This document shows positions 14,429-22,693 of a stretch of 32,779 nt of DNA, piece after piece. Made by a program: the position numbers and the translations under genes. This DNA is from an uncultured Duncaniella sp. (lineage in GTDB: Bacteria; Bacteroidota; Bacteroidia; Bacteroidales; Muribaculaceae): NCBI GenBank assembly GCA_910584825.1, contig CAJUCI010000028.1, forward strand, positions 1 through 32,779, given 5' to 3'. The notes under the pieces were generated by a model. The model searched no databases. It had not been told where the DNA came from and was given only the letters and a program-made list of their open reading frames with translations. Each line of letters starts with the position of its first letter. The first letter of the stretch is position 1.

Positions 14429-17400
14429 TTAATCGTTGATAGTATATGCTATATTCTCACCCTCGAGAGCCTCGACGAGGTCGCGGGTGATGTGGATGCG
14501 GCGCGCCGACGAGAGGTGCAGCACGCGGTTGATGCCGGGGTCAAAGACGCGGAACGCCAACTCGCCCGTCGGGGCGGTGCCGTCGTTGCCAAACCGCTCC
14601 TCGAGCAGTGTCTTGAGAAAGCTGTTCATGCGCGAGGCCTCGACATCGATGGTGATGTTCTTGACCAGCTTGCCCTTTACATTCTCGAGCAGCTGCATAT
14701 TGGTGATGTTGAAGCGCAGCTCGGAGTTGGCAAACCTGCGCTGGAACTGTCCTGAAATCAGTATCGGCGTACCGGCCACACCGTAGTTGTGGAAGTCGAT
14801 GTAGGTCTGACCGAACAGCATGAACTCGGTGCTGCCCGTGTAGTCCTCGATTTTGAGTATGCCGAAGGGGCCGTTCTTACCCTGACGCGTCTGGAAGTCG
14901 ATGACCATGCCGCCGAGCTTGACATCCATCCCCTCCACGGGGGTCATCTCACTGAACGACTTGACGGTGCAGCCCGTGCCATAGGTCAGCTCCATATAAT
15001 AGGGGTCGAGGGGATGGGCCGAGAGGTACATGCCCACGAGTTCGCGCTCCTTTTCGAGCTTGGTGGCCATGGGCCACTCGGGGGCAGGAGATACGGGCGG
15101 ACGGCCCGCCGTCTGCATCTCGGCATCGTCGCCGAAGAGCGACATGGCCGAGGACATGCGGTCGTTATGAAACGCCTGGCCGTAGCGCACGAGCACCTCG
15201 CTGAACACTTCGCCCTTGGCATTCTCGCTGAAATAGTCCTCACGCTTGAGGTCGGTGAAGCTGTCAAAGGCTCCGGCCAGGACGAGGTTTTCAAACGTGC
15301 GGCGGTTCACGGCTCCGGCGGGCACACGCTCGATGAAGTCGTAGGGCGATTCAAACGGGCCGTTGGCTTCACGCTCGGCGATGATGGTCTTGACCACATT
15401 CTCGCCCACACCCTTGATGGCGGCGAGTCCGAAGCGTATGTCGCCACGGCCATTGACACCAAACTCCATGAAGCTCTCGTTGACATCGGGGCCAAGCACG
15501 CGTATGTGCATGCGCTTACACTCGTCCATGAAGCCCGACAGCTTGGTGATGTCCGAGCGGTTGCGGGTGAGGATGGCGGCCATGTATTCCGACGGATAGT
15601 TGGCCTTGAGCCATGCCGTCTGAAACGCCACCCACGAGTAGCACGTGGCATGGCTCTTGTTGAAGGCATAGGATGCAAACTTCTTCCAGTCGGCCCATAT
15701 CTTCTGCAGCACCTTGGGGTCGTGGCCGTTGGCCTGGCCGCCCTCCATGAACAGGGCCTCAAGCTCGTTCATCTTGTCGATGAGCTTCTTGCCCATCGCC
15801 TTGCGCAGCGAGTCGCTCTGGCCGCGGGTGAAGTTGGCCAGCAGTCGCGACAGGAGCATGACCTGCTCCTGATACACCGTCACACCATACGTATCCTTGA
15901 GATACTTCTCCATGATGGGGATGTCATAGGTGATGGGGCTGCGGCCGTGCTTGCGGGCGATGAAGTCGGGGATATAGTCCATAGGGCCCGGACGGTAGAG
16001 GGCGTTCATGGCTATAAGGTCCTCGAAGGTCGAGGGCTGCAGTTCGCGCAGATATTTCTGCATGCCGGCCGACTCAAACTGGAATGTGCCGGTGGTGTTG
16101 CCCTGGCAATACAGCTCGTAGGTCTTGGGGTCGGCTATGTCGATGGCATCGATGTCTATGTCGATGCCGCGTGTCTCCTTGATGTTGTGGATGGCCTCCT
16201 TGATGATGGAGAGGGTCTTGAGGCCCAGGAAGTCCATCTTGATAAGGCCGGTGTCCTCAATAATCGAGCCTTCATACTGGGTCACAATCATCTTGTCGTT
16301 GCCCGACGCGCCGGGGTTCTTGTCGACCGCCGTGGCCACGGGCACCCAGTCGGTGATAGGGTCGCGGCATATGATGACACCGCACGCGTGTACGCCTGTG
16401 TTGCGTACATTACCCTCCAATCGGCGGGCATATTCGAGGGTCTCGGTTATGAGGGGGTTGCGCGAGCTAAGCTCGGGGCCGAACTCGGGCACAAACTTGT
16501 AGCAGTTGTTGAGATTGGTCTTGAGCGTCTTGCCGTCGGGGCCGTCGGGCATACGCTTGGGCACGAGGTTGGCCAGGCGGTTGCTCTCGGGGAGGGGCAG
16601 CTGCTCGACGCGCGCCACATCCTTGATGGCCGACTTGGCCGCCATGGTGCCGAAGGTGATGATGTGGGCCACCTTGTCCTCGCCATACTTGTCGGTGACG
16701 TAGTGGAGCACATCGGCACGGCCGTCGTCGTCAAAGTCGACGTCGATATCGGGGAGCGAGATACGGTCGGGGTTGAGGAATCGCTCGAACAGCAGGTCAT
16801 ACTTGATGGGGTCGACCTGCGTGATGCCGAGGCAGTAGGCCACGACGCTACCGGCAGCCGAGCCTCGGCCCGGGCCTACCGACACGCCCAGCTCCTTGCG
16901 GGCGGCGTTGATGAAGTCCTGCACGATAAGGAAGTAGCCCGGGAAACCCATCGTCTTCATTATGTACAGCTCGAAGCGTATGCGCTCCTCCAGCTCAGGG
17001 GTGAGCGGCGAGCCGTAGCGGCGGTCGGCACCCTCGTAGGCGAGCTTGGCCAGGTAGTCGGCCTCAAATTTTATGCGGTAGAGCTTGTCATAGCCGCCGA
17101 GCTTGTCAATCTTGGCCTGTGCCTTCTCGGGCGACAGCACCACGTTGCCGTTCTCGTCCTGCGTGAACTCGTCGAAAAGCTCCTGCTCGGTGATGCGCTG
17201 ACGGTATTCCTCCTCGGTGCCGAACTCCCTGGGTATCTCGAAGAACGGCATGATGGGGGCGTGGTCAATCGAATAGGTTTCCACCTTGTCGAGAATCTCG
17301 AGCGTGTTGCTCAGGGCCTCGGGCAGGTCTGGGAATATCGCGGCCATCTCGTCCTGACTCTTGAACCACTCCTGCTTGGTGTAGCGCATGCGGTCGGGGT

Positions 17401-18241
17401 CGGAGAGATAATTGTTGGTCGAGATGCATATCAGGCGGTCGTGCGCCTCGGCATCCTCGGCGTTGATGAAGTGCGAGTCGTTGGTGGCTATTATCTTGAT
17501 GTCATACTTGCGGGCCAGCTCAATGAGGAAGGGGTTGACGCGCTCCTGCTCCTGATAGGTCTCGCGGTTGGCGCCGGGCACGTCGGTCTTGTGACGCTGC
17601 AGCTCGATGTAGTAATCGCCGCCAAACGTGTCCTTGAACCATTTCACCTGCCTGTCGGCCTCCTCATGCTGGCCGGTGGCTATCAGGCGGGGTATCTCGC
17701 CGCCGAGACACGCCGAGCACACTATCAGCCCCTCGCGGTGGGCGGCGAGTGCGGCCTTGTCGGTGCGCGGGTGGTGATAGAAGCCCTCAGTGTGGGCCTG
17801 CGACACAATCTTGATGAGGTTCTTGTAGCCCTTGAGATTCTTGGCCAGCACTATGAGGTGGCGGCCCTTGTCGGTCTTGTCCGAGCGGTCGTCGAGCGAG
17901 CCCCGGGCCACATACATCTCGCAGCCGAATATGGGCTTGAACTTCACCTTCTGCTCGTATTTCGCAATCTCGGCCTCAATCTCGGGGCGCAGGGCCTCGC
18001 GCTCGGCCTCGGGAGCCTCCTCCAGACGCTTGCGGGCCTCTTCGATTTTACCCTTGTATTTCTTCTTTACCTTGCCCACATAGTTGGCCAGTTCCTTGAT
18101 GCCGAACATGTTGCCGTGGTCGGTAAGGGCAAATCCGGGCATGCCGAGGTCCATAGCCTTGTCGACAAGCCCCGTAACGGAGGCCTGGCCGTCAAGCAAT
18201 GAATACTGGCTGTGGACGTGCAGATGGACAAACTGAGTCAT
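14429..18241 (-). CDS. dnaE: DNA polymerase III subunit alpha
   Basis: Replicative polymerase subunit, 1270 residues, of the DnaE1 type. The N-terminal PHP domain opens with FVHLHVHSQYSLLDG. The polymerase core contains GRGSAAGSVVAYCLGIT and the catalytic Asp cluster PDIDVDFDDDGR at about residues 494-505, then LYRPGPMDYIPDFIARKHGR and FNKSHATCYSWVAFQTAWLK. Later come helix-hairpin-helix segments (AAIKGVGENVV) and an OB fold (VKLGGMVIDFQTRQGKNG) that handles single-stranded template. No in-frame disruption or intein is visible. The opposite strand is open for more than a thousand codons because TTA, CTA and TCA codons are avoided; this is a codon-bias shadow. A -7 box precedes the start. Confidence 0.96.
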   Translation of the reverse strand: MTQFVHLHVHSQYSLLDGQASVTGLVDKAMDLGMPGFALTDHGNMFGIKELANYVGKVKKKYKGKIEEARKRLEEAPEAEREALRPEIEAEIAKYEQKVKFKPIFGCEMYVARGSLDDRSDKTDKGRHLIVLAKNLKGYKNLIKIVSQAHTEGFYHHPRTDKAALAAHREGLIVCSACLGGEIPRLIATGQHEEADRQVKWFKDTFGGDYYIELQRHKTDVPGANRETYQEQERVNPFLIELARKYDIKIIATNDSHFINAEDAEAHDRLICISTNNYLSDPDRMRYTKQEWFKSQDEMAAIFPDLPEALSNTLEILDKVETYSIDHAPIMPFFEIPREFGTEEEYRQRITEQELFDEFTQDENGNVVLSPEKAQAKIDKLGGYDKLYRIKFEADYLAKLAYEGADRRYGSPLTPELEERIRFELYIMKTMGFPGYFLIVQDFINAARKELGVSVGPGRGSAAGSVVAYCLGITQVDPIKYDLLFERFLNPDRISLPDIDVDFDDDGRADVLHYVTDKYGEDKVAHIITFGTMAAKSAIKDVARVEQLPLPESNRLANLVPKRMPDGPDGKTLKTNLNNCYKFVPEFGPELSSRNPLITETLEYARRLEGNVRNTGVHACGVIICRDPITDWVPVATAVDKNPGASGNDKMIVTQYEGSIIEDTGLIKMDFLGLKTLSIIKEAIHNIKETRGIDIDIDAIDIADPKTYELYCQGNTTGTFQFESAGMQKYLRELQPSTFEDLIAMNALYRPGPMDYIPDFIARKHGRSPITYDIPIMEKYLKDTYGVTVYQEQVMLLSRLLANFTRGQSDSLRKAMGKKLIDKMNELEALFMEGGQANGHDPKVLQKIWADWKKFASYAFNKSHATCYSWVAFQTAWLKANYPSEYMAAILTRNRSDITKLSGFMDECKRMHIRVLGPDVNESFMEFGVNGRGDIRFGLAAIKGVGENVVKTIIAEREANGPFESPYDFIERVPAGAVNRRTFENLVLAGAFDSFTDLKREDYFSENAKGEVFSEVLVRYGQAFHNDRMSSAMSLFGDDAEMQTAGRPPVSPAPEWPMATKLEKERELVGMYLSAHPLDPYYMELTYGTGCTVKSFSEMTPVEGMDVKLGGMVIDFQTRQGKNGPFGILKIEDYTGSTEFMLFGQTYIDFHNYGVAGTPILISGQFQRRFANSELRFNITNMQLLENVKGKLVKNITIDVEASRMNSFLKTLLEERFGNDGTAPTGELAFRVFDPGINRVLHLSSARRIHITRDLVEALEGENIAYTIND

Positions 18242-18276
18242 GGGTTAGATAAAGTGACAGGGTAATAAATTCGCAT

Positions 18277-18284
18277 CAAAGTTA
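18277..18284 (-). promoter_or_regulatory. -7 box of the dnaE-trxA operon
   Basis: TAACTTTG on the minus strand, 35 bp upstream of the dnaE ATG. A TTAGGGG lies near the expected -33 position. Confidence 0.6.
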
Positions 18285-18420
18285 AGCATTATTCCCCTAA
18301 TTCACCCCCTAAAAAATGCTAAAAAACCGCAAACACCGAGCAGGACACACCATCAATTCCAAAAACGAGCAGATGATGCACTTCAAGAGATGGAAGTTAC
18401 GGAATATCAGTATTTTTTAT

Positions 18421-18428
18421 TATATTTG
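18421..18428 (+). promoter_or_regulatory. -7 box in front of the rhuM remnant
   Basis: TATATTTG only 5 bp before the ATG at 18433, so any transcript would be almost leaderless. It may be a relic of the original gene's promoter. Confidence 0.5.
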
Positions 18429-18432
18429 CGAC

Positions 18433-18609
18433 ATGGGCACGAATAACGAGACGAAACTTGTGATATATAAAGCTCCGAATGGGGAAACCCAGTTGGATGT
18501 CACTGTCCAAAGCTATGCGACTATTTCCAAAATGCCACAGCATTCCGCATCCGGGCCAATAAGATATTGCAGCAATATCTTTTGCAAGGCTACGCCAATT
18601 AGTGCGTAA
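18433..18609 (+). pseudogene. Remnant of a RhuM-family gene
   Basis: The frame from 18433 opens MGTNNETKLVIYKAPNGETQ and continues LDVTVQ, matching the start of RhuM-family proteins (usually about 300 residues). After a short unrelated stretch, a different frame from 18543 reads FRIRANKILQQYLLQGYAN and then TAG. This corresponds to the RhuM segment some 90 residues further on in intact proteins. The remnant therefore carries an internal deletion plus frameshift and stops soon afterwards. The rest of 18242-18662 holds only promoters; no other gene was seen. RhuM function is not established. Confidence 0.7.
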
Positions 18610-18634
18610 AACCCGAAATATGAAATAATTGTTG

Positions 18635-18642
18635 TAACTTTG
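18635..18642 (+). promoter_or_regulatory. -7 box of the antitoxin-zeta toxin operon
   Basis: TAACTTTG, 20 bp before the ATG at 18663. The -33 region is weak. Confidence 0.6.
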
Positions 18643-18662
18643 TAATCTAACAGTACGAAAAC

Positions 18663-18872
18663 ATGTCAGAACAGGAAATGAATTCATACCGTTTCACTTC
18701 GGGGCAAGAGCCGAGTGACGAAATGCTGGCACAGCTTATGAAGGAGGTTGCTCATGACGCCAAGGAGCGTCAGGAGCAGGCTACGTCCGCCTATTTTTCT
18801 GAAATGCGCAGAGAAGCCGAGGTTGTGAAAGCAAAATGGGCTGACCGCATTAACAATGCTATAAATGGTTAA
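18663..18872 (+). CDS. Small antitoxin-like protein upstream of the zeta-type toxin
   Basis: A 69-residue, mostly helical and charged protein without a recognisable DNA-binding fold. Visible features are a short polar N terminus (YRFTSGQEPSDEML) and a long predicted helix from about residue 20 to 66, rich in Lys, Arg, Glu and Ala. Its size, its place directly before the toxin and its 8-bp overlap with the toxin gene match the epsilon/zeta-like arrangement, in which a small helical protein covers the nucleotide site of the kinase. It shows no clear resemblance to streptococcal epsilon. The role as antitoxin is inferred from position. Confidence 0.75.
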   Translation: MSEQEMNSYRFTSGQEPSDEMLAQLMKEVAHDAKERQEQATSAYFSEMRREAEVVKAKWADRINNAING

Positions 18873-19470
18873 GGCAGGAAGAAAACCGGAACTCATAGTG
18901 ATTGCCGGGCCCAATGGGTCGGGCAAGACTTCCGTGACGCAGAAATTCCTTCATCATGAGTGGGCCGACGGCACTGTCTATATCAATCCAGACCAGATAG
19001 CCAATGACAAGTTCGGCGACTGGAACTCACAGACGGCGGTGCTTGAAGCTGCCAACTACTGCGCCGAATGGCGTGAGCAATGTCTTCGCGATAAAGTTAG
19101 CTTCGTGTTCGAGACGGTATTCTCGGCCGAGGACAAGATTGATTTCCTTATCAGAGCCAAGGAAGCCGGATTCTTCATCCGACTGTTCTTCATTTCCACA
19201 AGTCACCCGTCCATCAACGCCGCCCGAATCGCGAAGCGAGTCATGGAGGGAGGACATGATGTTCCGATTCGCAAGATTGTATCGAGATATACCAAGTCCA
19301 TTATCAACTGTGAGGCTATCGCCCGATTGGTTGACCGCTTGTATGTATATGATAATTCAGTGAACGACCGGGATGCTCAGATTCAGTTCCGTCTCAGTAA
19401 CGGAAAACTGGAGAAGATGTATGTCGCGGAGCTTCCGACATGGGCGAAAAACATCATACCAGACCAATAA
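18865..19470 (+). CDS. Zeta-toxin family P-loop kinase
   Basis: A 201-residue AAA/zeta-type protein (COG4185 group). The Walker A GPNGSGKTS is at residues 15-23. Asp43 in NPDQIA matches the catalytic Asp of zeta toxins, Glu83 lies in FETVFS, and RVMEGGHDVP at 125-134 gives the conserved Arg/His patch that precedes IxSRY. Well-studied zeta toxins phosphorylate UDP-N-acetylglucosamine or related sugars and block wall synthesis; the substrate here is unknown. The start ATG overlaps the end of the upstream small gene. All key residues are present, so it appears functional. G+C content is lower than that of the neighbours, and a decayed rhuM lies just upstream, so this is probably an accessory insertion. 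Confidence 0.86.
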   Translation: MVKAGRKPELIVIAGPNGSGKTSVTQKFLHHEWADGTVYINPDQIANDKFGDWNSQTAVLEAANYCAEWREQCLRDKVSFVFETVFSAEDKIDFLIRAKEAGFFIRLFFISTSHPSINAARIAKRVMEGGHDVPIRKIVSRYTKSIINCEAIARLVDRLYVYDNSVNDRDAQIQFRLSNGKLEKMYVAELPTWAKNIIPDQ

Positions 19471-19580
19471 TAAACATAACACATACACCAATCGAACAGC
19501 TTGGCGCAGATTCTACTACGTCATTCCGACCGCGCTATTATCTTAACTTATTTAACTCCTTTACCTTATCGACTATAGAT

Positions 19581-20444
19581 TTAATATCCGAGGTCGAAGA
19601 GCCTGCGCACTTCGGGGCGGAGGAAGGTGTCGACCTCGTAGGGGTAGACGGCCACGTCAATCATGCCCGACGAGTAGGGGGCGATGTCGTAGGGGTTGTA
19701 GTGGAAATAGAGTGTGTTATTATTTATGTATGGCTGGCCGGGATATGTGAGCTGTGACGAGAAGATGCCGGCGCGGTCGAGTCCGCTCACGGGCACGTCG
19801 AGCTGGCGGGCCAGGGCGTTGACGATGACAGGCATGATGCTGTCGCGGCACTCGGGGCGGAACATGTTGTCGACATCGAGCACACGCCCGGTCTCGAAGT
19901 CATAGGTGAACGGGCGGATGACAGTCATGGGGTGGGCCCCGCCGAGATAGGTCGACGAGGTGACCTGATAGGTGACCATCTCCTCGTCAAGCTCGATGAC
20001 CGAGCCGGTGACATTGTTGAAGTAGCAGCCGAGAGCGTCAACCCCCTCGGGGAGCGAGTCGACGGGGGTGACGGTGTAGAGCGGCTCGGTGGTGCCGTCG
20101 CCGGTCAGCAGCGATGTGTCGGAGATGAAACGCTGTATGGCCTCGTCGGGGGTCTTGGAGAGGGTGTCGGCGAAGCAGAAGTACATAATCGAGTCGCGCA
20201 GCGTGGCTATGTCGGCGTCGCCGAGGGTCTTGGGCCACAGGAGTGACACATACTGGTCAAGATACACTGTGTCGAGGGCCGAGACCGCACGATAGTTGCG
20301 GTCTGCCGTCATAATGACCTCATTGACGGCAAACTGGGTGATTTCCACCTCGCCGGTCGACTTGCTCTCACCGTTGCCGCCACATGCCGTGGCCAGCGCG
20401 CCGAGGAGCACTGCGCATGATGCTGATGTCAGGATATGTTTCAT
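19581..20444 (-). CDS. DUF3298-domain lipoprotein
   Basis: Exported lipoprotein of 287 residues. The signal peptide ends in LATAC, with Cys21 acylated, followed by a short GGNGESKS linker. The C-terminal half carries the DUF3298 (RsiV-like) domain, recognised by TSSTYLGGAHPMTVIRPFTYDFETG and YFHYNPYDIAPYSSGMIDVAVPY-like spacing near the end. In Gram-positive bacteria related domains bind lysozyme, but no anti-sigma segment is present here. The gene is monocistronic. The 110 bp downstream, between it and the zeta-type gene, hold only the TTAACTTATTTAACT word and no clear terminator. Confidence 0.83.
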   Translation of the reverse strand: MKHILTSASCAVLLGALATACGGNGESKSTGEVEITQFAVNEVIMTADRNYRAVSALDTVYLDQYVSLLWPKTLGDADIATLRDSIMYFCFADTLSKTPDEAIQRFISDTSLLTGDGTTEPLYTVTPVDSLPEGVDALGCYFNNVTGSVIELDEEMVTYQVTSSTYLGGAHPMTVIRPFTYDFETGRVLDVDNMFRPECRDSIMPVIVNALARQLDVPVSGLDRAGIFSSQLTYPGQPYINNNTLYFHYNPYDIAPYSSGMIDVAVYPYEVDTFLRPEVRRLFDLGY

Positions 20445-20669
20445 GTCCGTACTGTTTTTACTTGCAAATTTGACAAATTATCCCGCATCTGCCAAATAAA
20501 ATTATTGACACTGCGGGCGGCTGTCATGTCACTGTTGTAACGCGCGCTCACAGCCAAGGGTTTGCGCCTGAAGGATTAAAAAGTGTTGCCGATTCTGACC
20601 AAATTTTATGAATTATTGAACAAAATTCACCAAAAAGGAGCCTTATTAACATCTTTATACGTTTAAAAG
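20445..20669. other. Intergenic region without recognised features
   Basis: AT-rich spacer between the divergent DUF3298 and acpP genes. I saw no coding potential, RNA fold or repeat in it. The DUF3298 promoter presumably lies within it, but no clear TAnnTTTG was found on the minus strand. Confidence 0.5.
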
Positions 20670-20701
20670 TTTAGATATTGCGGAAAAATTGCTTACCTTT
20701 G
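20670..20701 (+). promoter_or_regulatory. Promoter of acpP-fabF
   Basis: TACCTTTG at 20694-20701 with TTTA 20 bp upstream. The leader to the acpP ATG is about 65 nt. Confidence 0.7.
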
Positions 20702-20772
20702 CACCGCGAATGCGAAAATGCGTTCGCACCCAATTACAACCGAATATACTAATCAAAACTCTTTTAACTACT

Positions 20773-21009
20773 ATGTCTGAAATTGCATCACGAGTTAAAG
20801 CTATCATCGTAGATAAGCTCGGTGTTGACGAAAACGAAGTAACCGAAACCGCAGAATTCACCAAGGATCTTGGCGCAGACAGCCTCGACACCGTAGAACT
20901 CATCATGGAATTTGAGAAGGAATTCGGCATCACCATCCCCGACGATCAGGCTGAGGGCATCAAGACCGTAGCTGACGCCATCTCTTACATCGAGGCAAAC
21001 CAGAAGTAA
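20773..21009 (+). CDS. acpP: Acyl carrier protein
   Basis: Carries growing acyl chains on 4'-phosphopantetheine during fatty acid synthesis; it also supplies the hydroxyacyl groups used by LpxA and LpxD. At 78 residues it is acidic with the full ACP signature LGADSLDTVELIMEFE, Ser37 being the attachment site. The open frame extends upstream to 20689, but that part lies across the promoter, so the start is ATG 20773 (MSEIASRVKA). It is followed by fabF after 166 bp containing a hairpin, the common acpP-fabF arrangement. Confidence 0.97.
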   Translation: MSEIASRVKAIIVDKLGVDENEVTETAEFTKDLGADSLDTVELIMEFEKEFGITIPDDQAEGIKTVADAISYIEANQK

Positions 21010-21100
21010 TTAGCCTCACCGCCCGTCCGCCACGACTCGTCACTCTGACGGCTTGACCATCAAGCGGATTGACGATGACCAGCGGTCGTGAACCATCAAA

Positions 21101-21133
21101 GGCTCCACTTTCGCCTCTCAGCAAAGTGGAGCC
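21101..21133 (+). terminator. Hairpin between acpP and fabF
   Basis: GGCTCCACTTT (21101-21111) and AAAGTGGAGCC (21123-21133) form a perfect 11-bp stem, followed by TTATTTC. It could terminate part of the transcripts, so that acpP is made in excess over fabF, or stabilise the acpP 3' end. Confidence 0.65.
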
Positions 21134-21175
21134 TTATTTCAATTTCATCTCCACACCCCCTATCACAAACGAACA

Positions 21176-22444
<1,269 letters not shown>

Positions 22445-22475
22445 GCCGACACGCGTACACTCTACACGTCATATA

Positions 22476-22536
22476 GCGACGGACAAAGTCTCCCCCACCC
22501 GCTCACGCGGCAGGAACTTTGTCCGTCGTTTCTTTA
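22476..22536 (+). terminator. Terminator of acpP-fabF
   Basis: GCGACGGACAAAGT (22476-22489) pairs with ACTTTGTCCGTCGT (22516-22529) over 14 bp including one G-T pair, with a 26-nt C-rich loop, followed by TTCTTTA. Confidence 0.75.
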
Positions 22537-22596
22537 TATCCGCCGCTTACGCTCAGGTTTCTGACCCTAATGTTACACAGGGGCATGATTATAATA

Positions 22597-22648
22597 TATA
22601 TTTGAATGAGGCATATGCCCGCATTACGCCGAATAAGCACTACCTTTG
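22597..22648 (+). promoter_or_regulatory. Two candidate -7 boxes before the arabinofuranosidase gene
   Basis: TATATTTG at 22597-22604 and TACCTTTG at 22641-22648. The second is 45 bp from the ATG. The -33 regions are weak for both, which would fit a regulated promoter. Confidence 0.55.
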
Positions 22649-22693
22649 CATAAACCCTGAATCATCCTAAACCACATCACACATAAAGCCAAC

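Noticed and set aside
14789..18202. Plus-strand open frame of 1137 codons opposite dnaE
   Set aside because: It uses exactly the same codon boundaries as dnaE on the other strand, where stops appear only opposite TTA, CTA and TCA codons. Its stop lies opposite the TCA of Ser14. The predicted protein has no domain character and dnaE is complete.
20689..20772. Longer acyl carrier protein starting at 20689
   Set aside because: This part covers the promoter -7 box, and the family starts at ATG 20773.
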